Source: CAVYWD01 sp963772225
GTDB taxonomy: Bacteria > Myxococcota > Myxococcia > Myxococcales > UBA5297
Direction: 5' to 3'
Assembly (NCBI GenBank): GCA_963772225.1
Contig: CAVYWD010000002.1
Location: 1,612,001-1,676,000 of the forward strand
Length of the DNA: 64,000 bases
Position numbers and translations under genes: made by a program. The notes beneath the pieces are model-generated. The model made no database searches. It was not told the DNA's origin and saw nothing but the letters and a program-made list of their open reading frames with translations. Positions 8,753-17,562 of the stretch are shown piece by piece (positions within the stretch are counted from its first letter, which is position 1; each line of letters opens with the position of its first letter).

Positions 8753-11437
8753 TCAGGGTACGTAGAGCCAGAGCTCGCTGAGGTCGGGCTGCCCCCCTCC
8801 GAACATCAGGAGGCGCCCGTCGGTTTCCATCCAGCCGACGGCGAACTGGCGCGCGCCCGGGACATTGGCTGGGTTGGGCTGGCCCTTTGTTCCGTAGTGG
8901 CCGGGCTGAGAAATCACATCGTCGCCGCTCACCCAGGTCCAGGCCGTGCCGTCGAATTTCCAGAGGTCATTGAGCTGGGAGGCGGAGGGCCCTGAGGCGT
9001 AGCCGAAACCGCCGAAGAGCCAAAGGTTGCCGCTGGGGTCGTTCCAGGAGACCGCACCCGCGCGCCCGCCCGGCCAGACGCTGGCGCCGGGCGCCCCCTT
9101 CGTGCCGTAGATCCCGATCGGGTTGGCGCCGCTGGAGCCGCCCATCCACGTCCAGGCGGGCGGGACGTGGGCCGGGTCGAACTTCCACAGGTCGTTGAAG
9201 GCGGCCCCGTTTCCCCCCGCGTCCTTCCCTTGTCCGCCGAAGAGCCAGAGCTTCCCGCTGGCGTCCGCCCAGCCGGCGCCGTCGCTGCGCGCGCCCGGCG
9301 CGTTCGCGGCGTTCGCCGTGCCCAGGGTGCCGTCACTGGCCGGCTGCTCGACGAGGTTCGCCCCGGCCATCCAGGCCCACCCGGTTCCGTCGAACTTCCA
9401 CAGGTCGTTGAGGTGGCCGAGCGTCCCCGCCGAATCGACGCCGATTCCGCCGAACAACCAGACGGTGCCGGTGCTGCCGGAAGTCGTCACCCAGGTGACG
9501 GCGCCGTCGCGGGCGCCCGGCAGGTTGCCCGGCGCGAGGGCGCCCTGTGTCCCGTAGACGCCCTTGGCGCCGGCGGTCGCCGACCCGGCCACCACCGTCC
9601 AGGTCCCGTTGCTCACGTTGAACCGCCACAGGTCGTTGAGTCTGCCGAGCGCGCCCACGGCGTCGCGCCCGTAGCCGCCGAAGAGCCAGAAGTTCCCGGA
9701 GGCATCGGTCCAGGTTGCCGAGCCCTCCCGGGCCCCCGGGCCGGACAACGCCGAGACCTGGTCCGGGACGTTCGCCCCGCTCAGCCACATCCAGTTGGAC
9801 CCATCGAACGCCCACAGGTCGTTGAACCGACTCGTGCCCGAGGTGTCCTTTTTGGCGCCGCCGAACAGAAAAAGGCTCCCGCCCGCGCCCCTCCAGGCCA
9901 TGGCTCGCTCGCGCGGGGGCGGGAGGTTCTTGGGGTCCGCAACGCCCTTCGTGCCGTAGACCCCCGCCCCGGCGTTCGACGGATCGTAGCCGCTCATCCA
10001 CGTCCACGTGTTGGACGCCGTCGGCGTGGCGCTCGCCGGCGGGCTCGACGGCACGCTCGCCAGGGTGCCGTTGTCCGCGGTGACGACGAAGTAATACTTC
10101 GAGCCGATGTCGAGGGGGCCGACGGGGACGGAGGTCACCCCCGAGCCCGGTGGCGTCCGGATCACGCCGGCGTCGTTCGTGGGCGAGACTGCCGAGGAGG
10201 TCGAGTAATAGACGCTGTAGGACCAGGCCCCGTCCGACGCCGTCCAGCTCACCTGCGCCTGCGCGAACCCGGCGACCGCCTGGACCCCAGTGGGCGCCGC
10301 TGGGGCCACGGCGGATGCGGTCACGGTGACGACGTAGGTCGCGGTCGAGCCATCCATCGCGGTCACGACGTAGGAGACGGGCCGCGTGAAGTCGTTCGCG
10401 GTCACCTCGCTGACCTGCGCGACGCCGCTCACCGCGACGCTCTTGCCGGCGAGGACGAAGCTCGCGACGAGCGCGGTCACGTCCGTCCCGTAGGGAACCG
10501 AAGCGGTGATCGTCAGGGCGGACGGGTCCGTGACGGGCATCGCCGGGACGGTGGTGAAATGGAACCCGAGGAGCTGCTTCATCGACTCGGAAACCGTCGG
10601 CGTGGCGCTCACCGGCGGGCTCGACGGCGCGCTCGCCAGGGTGCCGTTGTCCGCGGTGACGACGAAGTAGTATTTCGTGCCGATGTCGAGGGGGCCGACG
10701 GGGACGGAGGTCACCCCCGAGCCCGGCGGCGTCCGGATCACGCCGGCGTCGTTCGTCGGCGAGACCGCCGAGGAGGTCGAGTAATAGACGCTGTAGGACC
10801 AGGCCCCGTCCGACGCCGTCCAGCTCACCTGCGCCTGCGCGAACCCGGCGACGGCTTGGACCCCGGTGGGTGCCGGTGGGGCCACGGCGGATGCGGTCAC
10901 GGTGACGACGTAGGTCGCGGTCGAGCCGTCCATCGCGGTCACGACGTAGGAGACGGGCCGCGTGAAGTCGTTCGCGGTCACCTCGCTGACCTGCGCGACG
11001 CCATTCACCGTGACGCTCTTGCCGGCGAGGACGAAGCTCGCGATGAGCGCGGTCACGTCCGTCCCGTAGGGAACCGAAGCGGTGATCGTCAGGGCGGACG
11101 GGTCCGTGACGGGCATCGCCGGGACGGTGGTGAAGTGGAACCCGAGGAGCTGCTTCGTGTCCTGGCCGATGGGCGGCATGCCGCCGTCCGGGATCGGGGG
11201 CAAGGCCCCCGACTGCGGGTCCTGGCACAGGTAGCCCGCCTGGAGATACGGCAGGCACGCCTCGGCGCTGATGCAGCCGGTCCTTTGCGCCCCGTCGACG
11301 AGGGTCCCGCCCATTGCCGCGCACACGTAGCAGCCCGACGACGTCTTGTCCTCCTCGCAGCCGCTCACCGAGAGCGCCGCAGCGAGCAGGAGGAACGGCC
11401 GGAACCCCAGGGCAGACCGCTGGATCGACGTGCGCAT
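8753..11437 (-). CDS. Kelch-repeat surface lipoprotein with Fn3-like modules
   Basis: An 894-residue exported protein, probably displayed on the cell surface. The N-terminus is a signal with a lipobox-like VSGC, followed by a short Cys-rich segment. Next come two almost identical units of about 192 residues. Each has an Ig/cadherin-like domain (starting KQLLGFHFTTVPAMP) and a fibronectin type III domain (APTGVQAVAG to SSPPxSATPT). The C-terminal half holds about six Kelch-type repeats with the recurring pattern NDLW+F, W, LFGG, expected to form a beta-propeller. I start at ATG 11437, where the signal peptide begins. Operator pair B lies 107 bases upstream. Function is probably binding or adhesion; no catalytic motif is seen. 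Confidence 0.82.
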   Translation of the reverse strand: MRTSIQRSALGFRPFLLLAAALSVSGCEEDKTSSGCYVCAAMGGTLVDGAQRTGCISAEACLPYLQAGYLCQDPQSGALPPIPDGGMPPIGQDTKQLLGFHFTTVPAMPVTDPSALTITASVPYGTDVTALIASFVLAGKSVTVNGVAQVSEVTANDFTRPVSYVVTAMDGSTATYVVTVTASAVAPPAPTGVQAVAGFAQAQVSWTASDGAWSYSVYYSTSSAVSPTNDAGVIRTPPGSGVTSVPVGPLDIGTKYYFVVTADNGTLASAPSSPPVSATPTVSESMKQLLGFHFTTVPAMPVTDPSALTITASVPYGTDVTALVASFVLAGKSVAVSGVAQVSEVTANDFTRPVSYVVTAMDGSTATYVVTVTASAVAPAAPTGVQAVAGFAQAQVSWTASDGAWSYSVYYSTSSAVSPTNDAGVIRTPPGSGVTSVPVGPLDIGSKYYFVVTADNGTLASVPSSPPASATPTASNTWTWMSGYDPSNAGAGVYGTKGVADPKNLPPPRERAMAWRGAGGSLFLFGGAKKDTSGTSRFNDLWAFDGSNWMWLSGANVPDQVSALSGPGAREGSATWTDASGNFWLFGGYGRDAVGALGRLNDLWRFNVSNGTWTVVAGSATAGAKGVYGTQGALAPGNLPGARDGAVTWVTTSGSTGTVWLFGGIGVDSAGTLGHLNDLWKFDGTGWAWMAGANLVEQPASDGTLGTANAANAPGARSDGAGWADASGKLWLFGGQGKDAGGNGAAFNDLWKFDPAHVPPAWTWMGGSSGANPIGIYGTKGAPGASVWPGGRAGAVSWNDPSGNLWLFGGFGYASGPSASQLNDLWKFDGTAWTWVSGDDVISQPGHYGTKGQPNPANVPGARQFAVGWMETDGRLLMFGGGQPDLSELWLYVP
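10020..11172. repeat. Tandem duplication, two units of about 576 bp, inside the Kelch lipoprotein gene
   Basis: Unit 1 (about 10020-10596) and unit 2 (about 10597-11172) are nearly identical over almost their whole length, including synonymous positions, with scattered differences such as AATACTTCG versus AGTATTTCG. The period is a multiple of three, so the frame is kept. Such near identity points to recent duplication or gene conversion. Confidence 0.85.
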
Positions 11438-11544
11438 GCTGCGCTCCCTCGCGGCGGCGGAGCGGGCTCGCGCCGTCGCACCGTTCTTCCCGGACCCTTC
11501 GGCCAGACGAATGCGCGGACGCCAAAGTCCACGAACAGTTTCTC

Positions 11545-11578
11545 GTCCGGATGGTATGTCACAGGGTACCTCATGGTA
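11545..11578. promoter_or_regulatory. Regulon operator pair B, before the Kelch lipoprotein
   Basis: GTCC-GGAT-GGTA (11545-11556) and TACC-TCAT-GGTA (11567-11578), 22 bp apart. In the minus direction the outer site supplies the TA of a weak TACCCT -10-like hexamer. The Kelch lipoprotein start lies 107 bases downstream on the minus strand. Confidence 0.68.
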
Positions 11579-11709
11579 GCCTGTTCTCGAAGAGCAAACA
11601 CGATCCTCGAGCGTCCAATGCACGAGGCCTTGCCGGTGAGCGCCTCCCTGGCTCGAGCGCTTCTCGCAGGAGGTCCTTAGAACCGTTGCCGGCAAGACAG
11701 AGGGTTTGC

Positions 11710-11721
11710 TACCGGTCGGTA
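11710..11721. promoter_or_regulatory. Regulon operator C, single site before alpha/beta hydrolase
   Basis: A perfect-arm TACC-GGTC-GGTA. The positions 22 bp to either side do not hold a second convincing copy, so this is the only single site of the set. The hydrolase start is 82 bases downstream on the plus strand. Confidence 0.6.
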
Positions 11722-11803
11722 ATTCGAGAGCCGACAAACACTGCGGTCTGGAGTCAATCCTCCGCCCCTCCATGCGCGGCGCGCCGGGCGCCCTGGTGAA
11801 CCC

Positions 11804-12865
11804 ATGAATGCGCCATCACGCACGCTCCTCGGCGCAGCCGCCTCCACCTTGGATCGCGCCGTCGTCGCAGCCATGCGCGCGCGGGTGCTCGCGCGGCCGG
11901 CGCGGGCGGAGCGCCTGTCTCACCCGGAGCGGATGTCGGCGCTCGCGTCGATCCGCGGAGCCTACGCGGCGCCGGAGCTCTGGGAGACGCGCGACGCCTT
12001 CTTTCCAGCTCCCGCGCCCATCGAGCCGCGCCTCGAGCAAGTGCGATCGCGCGGCGACATCCGCGCCCTCGACGCGTCGTGGCCGAGCGAGGTCGTGCCC
12101 TATTTGCCGCAGGTCCGGGAGAGATACCTTTCGCATGCGGCGAACCGCACGGCGCACGCGCGCCTCTATCTGGCTTCGCGGGCGCGGCCGGCGATGGTGC
12201 TCATCCACGGCTACCTCACCGGGCAATGGGCATTCGAGGAGCGCGCGTGGCCCATCGGGTGGCTCGCGCGGACCTATGACATCGCCCTCCCTGTCTTGCC
12301 CTTCCACGCGCTTCGCGCGCGCACCGATCGGCGCGGGCCGCCGCCATTCCCAGGGGCCGATCCTCGCTTCACGAACGAGGGGTTCCGCCAGGCCATCGTC
12401 GACCTCCGCGCCCTCGTCGGGTTCTTGCGCGCGCGCGGCGCTCCGAGCGTCGGCGTGATGGGCATGAGCCTCGGTGGATACACCGCGTCGCTCCTCGCGA
12501 CAATCGAGCCGGCGCTCTCGCTCGCGGTTCCGATCATCCCGCTCGCGTCGGTCGCCGACTTCGCGCTCGCGCAAGGCAGGTTCGGCGCGGGCCCTGACGC
12601 GCTTACCCAGCGCGACGCGCTCGAGGAGGCCACGCACATCGTCAGCCCCTTCGCCCGCCCCAGCCTCGTTCCACCCGACCGCGTGCTCGTCCTCGCGGGC
12701 CAGGCGGATCGCATCACGCCCATCGCGCACGCCGAGCGCATCGCGCGCCATTTCAAGGCGCGCGTCGTCCGTTTTCCGGGAGGTCACCTGCTTCAGCTCG
12801 GGCGCGCGGGCGCTTTCCGCGAGCTCGGTCGATGGCTGCAGGGCCTGCCGCGCTGGCCGGGATGA
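11804..12865 (+). CDS. Alpha/beta hydrolase, possibly ABHD18-like
   Basis: A 353-residue cytoplasmic-looking hydrolase without a signal peptide. The core begins with MVLIHGY (oxyanion region, about residue 131) and has the nucleophile elbow GMSLGG with Ser222. The acid is probably the Asp of AGQADRITP, and the catalytic His lies in FPGGHLLQLGR near the end. The arrangement, with a PVLPFHALR segment between the HG motif and the elbow, resembles the ABHD18/DUF2048 group of uncharacterised lipases; I am not certain of the subfamily. A single operator site lies 82 bases upstream, which links it to the lipid regulon. It converges on the ole operon. Confidence 0.82.
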   Translation: MNAPSRTLLGAAASTLDRAVVAAMRARVLARPARAERLSHPERMSALASIRGAYAAPELWETRDAFFPAPAPIEPRLEQVRSRGDIRALDASWPSEVVPYLPQVRERYLSHAANRTAHARLYLASRARPAMVLIHGYLTGQWAFEERAWPIGWLARTYDIALPVLPFHALRARTDRRGPPPFPGADPRFTNEGFRQAIVDLRALVGFLRARGAPSVGVMGMSLGGYTASLLATIEPALSLAVPIIPLASVADFALAQGRFGAGPDALTQRDALEEATHIVSPFARPSLVPPDRVLVLAGQADRITPIAHAERIARHFKARVVRFPGGHLLQLGRAGAFRELGRWLQGLPRWPG

Positions 12866-13061
12866 TTCATCGCGTGAGGAGGGCCGTCCCGGTGAAGGCG
12901 GCGGTGTCGCGGAGCACCTCCGCAACGTCGCAATGCGTGCATCGTGCTCCGATACGGCGCCGGCCGGTTCGGAGCTGGATGATGCGGGCGCCGCCCTGAG
13001 GCCGCGGCGGGCGCCGCGCCAAAGAGGAGCGCGATGGCCGAAGGACCTGGACGCCGGGAGG

Positions 13062-14063
13062 TCAGGGCTCCGGCTGGGCCACCGACGCGCGGAGGCGCTC
13101 GAGGCCTTCCTCGAGCGAGACGACCGGCGCGTAGCCGAAGTCCCTGCGCGCCGCGGAGATGTCGAACCAGTGCGCGGTCGAGAGCTCCTTCGCGAGGAAG
13201 CGCGTGAGGAGGGGCTCGCCCGCGAGGTCGAGCGTGCGGTAGATCCACTCGATCAGCCAGGCGGCCCCGTAGGCCACCGCGGCCGGGATGCGCCGCCGGA
13301 CCGGCGGCAGGGCGTAGGCGCCGAGGATCCCCGCGAGGAGCGACGCGATGGGGCGAGGCTCGCCGTTCGAGATGAAGTACGCCCGCCCGGCCAAGGGGGA
13401 CCCGGGCCCGAGGTGCTGGGCCGCTGCCAGATGGGCCCGCGCCGCGTTCTCGATGAAGACGTGGTCGATCACGTTCTCGCCGTTGCCCAAGAGGCGCAGC
13501 CGGCCCTGCCGCGCCCGCGCGACGAGCCGGGGCACGAGATGGTTGTCCCCCGGCCCCCAGATGAGATGAGGGCGCAGCGCGACCACCGCGAGCCCGCCGC
13601 CGTTCGCCGCGAGCGCCATGAGCTCCGCGGTGGTCTTGGTGCGCTGGTACGCGGAGCCGAGGTCGATTCCGTAGGGCGCCGACTCGTCGGCGCCGGCGAG
13701 GTCGCGGCCGTCGAACACCACGCAGGGCGACGAGGTATGGACGAGCTTCGGGATCCCCGCCGCCCTGCAGGCCTTGATGACCGCGCGCGTCCCGAGGACA
13801 TTGGTCCGGAAGAAGTCGCCGTAGGCGCCCCACGGGTCGGCCTTCGCGGCCACGTGAAAGACCACCTCGCATCCCTGCGCCGCCCTTTGCACCTGTGCCT
13901 CGTCCGCGATGTCGCCGCAGACGTGCCGCGCTCCGAGTGCTTCCACGTCCGGGTGCGGGGCGCGCGAAAAGCTCACCACCTCGTGTCCCGCCTCGACGAG
14001 CAGGCGCACCACGGCCTTGCCGAGGAAGCCACCGCCTCCAGTGACCAGAGCGCGCGCCGTCAT
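13062..14063 (-). CDS. oleD: OleD-like NAD(P)H-dependent 2-alkyl-3-ketoacid reductase
   Basis: A 333-residue extended short-chain dehydrogenase. The Rossmann motif is GGGGFLG (residues 9-15); the active site is formed by Ser111 or Ser112 of HTSSP, Tyr139 and Lys143 (YQRTK). In the olefin pathway OleD reduces the 2-alkyl-3-ketoacid made by OleA to the hydroxy acid used by OleC. Assignment to OleD rather than a generic sterol dehydrogenase or epimerase rests on the operon: its ATG overlaps the OleBC stop by four bases and OleA lies further upstream. It is the last gene of the operon. About 200 bases without a recognisable gene separate it from the convergent hydrolase. Confidence 0.88.
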   Translation of the reverse strand: MTARALVTGGGGFLGKAVVRLLVEAGHEVVSFSRAPHPDVEALGARHVCGDIADEAQVQRAAQGCEVVFHVAAKADPWGAYGDFFRTNVLGTRAVIKACRAAGIPKLVHTSSPCVVFDGRDLAGADESAPYGIDLGSAYQRTKTTAELMALAANGGGLAVVALRPHLIWGPGDNHLVPRLVARARQGRLRLLGNGENVIDHVFIENAARAHLAAAQHLGPGSPLAGRAYFISNGEPRPIASLLAGILGAYALPPVRRRIPAAVAYGAAWLIEWIYRTLDLAGEPLLTRFLAKELSTAHWFDISAARRDFGYAPVVSLEEGLERLRASVAQPEP

Positions 14064-16639
14064 CGCAGCCTCCCCTGCGCCCAGACCGCCAGCTGCTCGC
14101 GCGCGATCTTCGCATTGTGGCGAACGTCGAGCGGGAAGCGCGGGTGATACAAGACCGCGCGGATGTCCCGCGTCAGGTCATTGACCGCCCCGAGGGCGAG
14201 GAGCTCGGCGGTGAGCCGGCGCCGCGCCGCGCGCCCGAGGCGCGCGTGGAGCTGAATGCAGATCACCGGCTCGACGCGCCCATTCCGCGTCACGCCCACC
14301 AGGGCCGCGCGGTCGACCTGCGGGTGCGCCTCGAAGATGGCCTCGCACGGGAGGGTGAAGTAGGTCCGCTCGGGCGTCACCACGCGGTGGGCCTTTCGGC
14401 CGCACATCCAGAGCCGCCCGCACTCGTCGAAGGCGCCGACGTCGCCCATGCGGTGCCACATTCGCCCGTCGCGCGGGTCGCGGATCTTGGCGAGGCGATC
14501 GTGCTCGGGGAGGCCGACGTACGCGGGGGAGACGAACGGACCGCGCGCGACGATCTCGCCGATGGCGCCCTGCGGGAGGCGGAGCTCGTCGGACCAGGTG
14601 GGGATGGCGTCCTCGGTGATGGCGACGACGGCGATGTCCACGCCCGGGACCGGCCGGCCCACGCACACGCCTCCGCCCTCGGCGGTGCGCTGGCGGGTTG
14701 CGAGGAGCTCGCTGCTTCCGATGGACGCGAGCGGCAGGGCCTCCGTCGCGCCGTAGAAGACGAGGACCTCGGCGCCCGGCTCGAGCGCATTCACGAAGCG
14801 CGCGAGGGAGGTCAGGCGCGCCGGCGCGCCGGCCGACACGACCAGCCGCAGACTGCCGAGGCGGATGGCGTTCGCCTCGCAGTGGCGGCCGAGCTTCTCG
14901 ATGAGCGCCGGCGAAAAAAAGGTGGAGCTGCAGTGGTGATCCTGGATGGCGGCGACGAGCTTCTCCGGGTCGGCGCGGATGGGCCGCGTCGCGTCCATCT
15001 GCGGGATGACCGCCGGGACCCCGCAGGCCGGCGCGAACAGGGCGAACGGCGGGAAGGTCGCGAGGTGCGCGCCCGCACCCGCTGCGCGCATGGCCTGCTC
15101 CAGGGTCCCGAGCTGCGCCGTCAGCATCCGGTGGGTGTAGACGACGCCCTTCGGCGCCCCGGTGTTGCCGCTCGTGTAGGCGAGCATGGCCAGGTCGTCG
15201 GGCGCCGGCCGCTCGGTCACGATGTACGGCGAGGGCGAGCCGAGGGCCTTGATCCGCTGGAGCGAGTAGCCACCCCACCCGACGCGACGGCCCACCGTGA
15301 CGATGAGCTCGAGGGATTCCCTCGCCCACCGGAACACAAGCCGCCCGAGCTGCGCCCTGGGGATGCCGATGAAGGCCTGCGGCCGCGCCTCCGCCAGGCA
15401 GGAGCCGAGCCGCGACATGCCCATCCCCGGGTCGACGAGGACGGGGATGGCGCCCATTTTGAGCAAGGCGGAGAGGATGGTGAAGAGCTCGGTCCCCGGC
15501 GCAACCATGACCACGGCGCGCGCGCGCGGCGCGAGGCCCACCTTCTCCAGTCCGTGCGCGATGCGCGAGCTTTGCCGATCGGCCTCCTCGTAGGTCAGCG
15601 TGGCGTAGCGCCCTTTGCCGTCCGGGCCCATCCCCTCCATCTCGACCACGACCCGGCCCGCGGGGTCATGGCGGAGCGGATCGAAGAGGCGCTGCGTCAG
15701 GTCGGGGACGTCGACGGCGGCCGGTTCGGGCGCCGGCCGCGGGGCGGGTGCGCGCGCTCGGCCGCGCACCTTGGCGTCGAGGAACGTCTGCACGGCGGGG
15801 ATCACGTCCGCGGCGGCGTCCTCGAGGATGTAGTGGCCCGCGTCCTCGAAGCGGCGGACTTCGGCGTCGGGGAAATACCGAAGCCACTCCGCCAGCATCT
15901 TGGAGCAGAAGACGAAGTCCTTCGTGCCCCAGCAGAAGAGCTTCGGCACGTCTCGCAGGAGCTTGAGGCGCGACTCCATGAAGAGGCCGAGGTCGTACCC
16001 GCGGTCTTTGGGGCGCACCGGGATGTCCTGCACGAACCGGTGGACGGAGATGCGATCGGCCCAGGTTCCGTACGGGTGGAGCAGCCCCTGGGCGACCTCG
16101 GGGCGCATGCGGCTGCGCTTCATGCCCAGGGTCACCGCGCCGCGCGCGAAGGCGTTGAGGCCGCGGATGAGCAGCGCGCTCCCGGGGGCGCGCGCGAGGA
16201 AGAGCGCGAGGGGCAGGCGCTTGCCGATGGGCCAGTTGAACCCCGCGGTGTTCATGAGCACCATCGCGTCGATGCGCTCGGGGTGGCGCGTGGCGTAGAG
16301 GGTCCCGAGGATCCCGCCCCAGTCGTGGCCGACCAGGGTGAAGGACGGCAGCGCGAGGTGATCGACGAGCCGGCTCAGGTCGTCCACCCGCCGCGCGGCG
16401 GAGTAGGCGTAGCGGGAGTCGTCCGGCTTCTCCGACAGGCCCATGCCGATGTGATCCGGCGCGATGACGCGGTACCTCGGCCGCAGGGCCTTGATGAGGT
16501 CGCGGTAGTAGAAGCTCCACGTCGGGTTGCCGTGCAGCATGACGACCGGCGGCCCTTGCCCCTCGTCCAGGTAGTGGTAGCTCAGGCCCTGGACCGGCAG
16601 GTACCTGCTCTCGAACGGATAGAGCTCGCTTCGCAGCAC
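14060..16639 (-). CDS. oleBC: OleBC fusion: beta-lactone decarboxylase plus beta-lactone synthetase
   Basis: An 859-residue two-domain enzyme. Residues 1 to about 295 are an OleB-type alpha/beta hydrolase of the haloalkane dehalogenase class: HGNPTW (36-41), nucleophile Asp106 in GHDWGG, and a late His in DAGHYILED. OleB opens cis-beta-lactones to cis-olefins and CO2. After a Pro/Ala linker (about 295-315) comes an OleC-type AMP-forming domain with the P-loop YTSGNTGAPKG and MGDVGAFDECGRLW; OleC converts 2-alkyl-3-hydroxyacids to beta-lactones. Fused OleBC proteins are known from actinobacteria, so fusion here is worth noting. The start at ATG 16639 is 28 bases after the preceding gene. Confidence 0.9.
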   Translation of the reverse strand: MLRSELYPFESRYLPVQGLSYHYLDEGQGPPVVMLHGNPTWSFYYRDLIKALRPRYRVIAPDHIGMGLSEKPDDSRYAYSAARRVDDLSRLVDHLALPSFTLVGHDWGGILGTLYATRHPERIDAMVLMNTAGFNWPIGKRLPLALFLARAPGSALLIRGLNAFARGAVTLGMKRSRMRPEVAQGLLHPYGTWADRISVHRFVQDIPVRPKDRGYDLGLFMESRLKLLRDVPKLFCWGTKDFVFCSKMLAEWLRYFPDAEVRRFEDAGHYILEDAAADVIPAVQTFLDAKVRGRARAPAPRPAPEPAAVDVPDLTQRLFDPLRHDPAGRVVVEMEGMGPDGKGRYATLTYEEADRQSSRIAHGLEKVGLAPRARAVVMVAPGTELFTILSALLKMGAIPVLVDPGMGMSRLGSCLAEARPQAFIGIPRAQLGRLVFRWARESLELIVTVGRRVGWGGYSLQRIKALGSPSPYIVTERPAPDDLAMLAYTSGNTGAPKGVVYTHRMLTAQLGTLEQAMRAAGAGAHLATFPPFALFAPACGVPAVIPQMDATRPIRADPEKLVAAIQDHHCSSTFFSPALIEKLGRHCEANAIRLGSLRLVVSAGAPARLTSLARFVNALEPGAEVLVFYGATEALPLASIGSSELLATRQRTAEGGGVCVGRPVPGVDIAVVAITEDAIPTWSDELRLPQGAIGEIVARGPFVSPAYVGLPEHDRLAKIRDPRDGRMWHRMGDVGAFDECGRLWMCGRKAHRVVTPERTYFTLPCEAIFEAHPQVDRAALVGVTRNGRVEPVICIQLHARLGRAARRRLTAELLALGAVNDLTRDIRAVLYHPRFPLDVRHNAKIAREQLAVWAQGRLR

Positions 16640-16667
16640 GGTGGCTCCTGAAGGCGCGGGCGGCGCG

Positions 16668-17561
16668 CTACACGCGGTAGAGACCGCAGCCGCAGCTCAG
16701 GCCCGCGCCGGCCCCGATGAACAAGATGGTGTCGCCCCGCTGGAAGACGCGCTTCGCCACCGCGGTGTGGTAGGCCGCGGCGAGATACGACGAATGCGCG
16801 TCGCCGTGGACGCCGTTGCACACCACGGCCCTGGGCGCGAGCGAGAGCGCCGCCGCCACCTCTTCGCCGAACGACTCGGTCGGGCGCGAGCAGACGACGT
16901 GGGTGACGTTCGCGCCGTCGGCGTGGTCTCGCAGGAACTCGCGCACCGTCGTCACGGTGAACTCCCGGAGCCGCTCGACGTACCGCGGTTCGACGTCGAT
17001 CCGGATGAAGCCGCGCGCCGCGCTCCCGCCCCTGTCCTCGGTCAGGTTGATGACGCCCCGGAAGCCCGGGTCGGTGCGCTCCGTCGCCCGGAAGGCGAGG
17101 TCATGGAACCCGACGTCCGGCTCGTCCGAGCGCCCGAGGAGGACCGCCGTGCCGACCTGCGCGAACGGAAAGCCCGGAGAGGATTTCACGGAGGGGTGGA
17201 CGTCGTTCGATACGATGAGCACGTTGCGATACCGGCCGTTGGCGAGCATCGCGCCGGCCACTTGGACCGCGTTGAGGAGCCCGACGGGGCCGTTCAAGAG
17301 GTCGAACGCGAAGGTCCGGTTGCCCTGGTCGTCGAGGAAGGGGTCGGGGTTCGCGCCGAGCTCTCGCTGGATGAGCGCGGCGAGCGCGGGCTCCGCCAGG
17401 TTGTTCTCGCGGTAGACGCCGGTGCTGACGAGGAGGTCGACGTCGCAATTGCGGATCCCGGCCGACGCGAGGCAGCGCTCCGCGGCGCGCGCAGAGCACG
17501 TGATGGACGTGATGGGGGTCGGCTCCGTGTGGATCGCGGTCGCCCGGATCAGGGTGCCCAT
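16668..17561 (-). CDS. Catalytically degenerate OleA/FabH-like thiolase-fold subunit
   Basis: A 297-residue protein with the thiolase fold of KAS III/OleA enzymes, somewhat shorter than usual. All three catalytic residues appear lost. The segment FDLLNGPVG (86-94) has Pro92 where the family has the acylated Cys. The region of the catalytic His reads CSRPTES, and the Asn of GNTSS is replaced in GDAHSS. It begins one base after the stop of the intact OleA homologue, so the two are probably made in equal amounts. Pseudomonas PqsB/PqsC is a precedent for a FabH-like heterodimer with one inactive subunit. I infer a structural or selectivity partner of OleA; a free-standing non-condensing role is possible. 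Confidence 0.85.
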   Translation of the reverse strand: MGTLIRATAIHTEPTPITSITCSARAAERCLASAGIRNCDVDLLVSTGVYRENNLAEPALAALIQRELGANPDPFLDDQGNRTFAFDLLNGPVGLLNAVQVAGAMLANGRYRNVLIVSNDVHPSVKSSPGFPFAQVGTAVLLGRSDEPDVGFHDLAFRATERTDPGFRGVINLTEDRGGSAARGFIRIDVEPRYVERLREFTVTTVREFLRDHADGANVTHVVCSRPTESFGEEVAAALSLAPRAVVCNGVHGDAHSSYLAAAYHTAVAKRVFQRGDTILFIGAGAGLSCGCGLYRV

Positions 17562-17562
17562 G

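Noticed and set aside
9167..11680. An 837-codon open frame antisense to the Kelch lipoprotein
   Set aside because: It mirrors the GC-rich third positions of the real gene and reads as Arg/Gly/His-rich repeats. The minus-strand frame has a lipoprotein signal, Fn3-like and Kelch domains.
11686..11695. TTGCCGGCAA as a second half of operator C
   Set aside because: It is a palindrome, but its arms do not match TACC/GGTA and its spacing from the site at 11710 is not 22 bp.
12866..13061. A small gene between the hydrolase and oleD
   Set aside because: Open frames here have no start with a ribosome site and read as Arg/Pro/Ala. The gap is under 200 bases and simply separates convergent genes.
14117..16651. 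An 844-codon open frame antisense to oleBC
   Set aside because: The translation is Arg/Glu/His-rich low complexity. The minus strand carries two complete catalytic domains.
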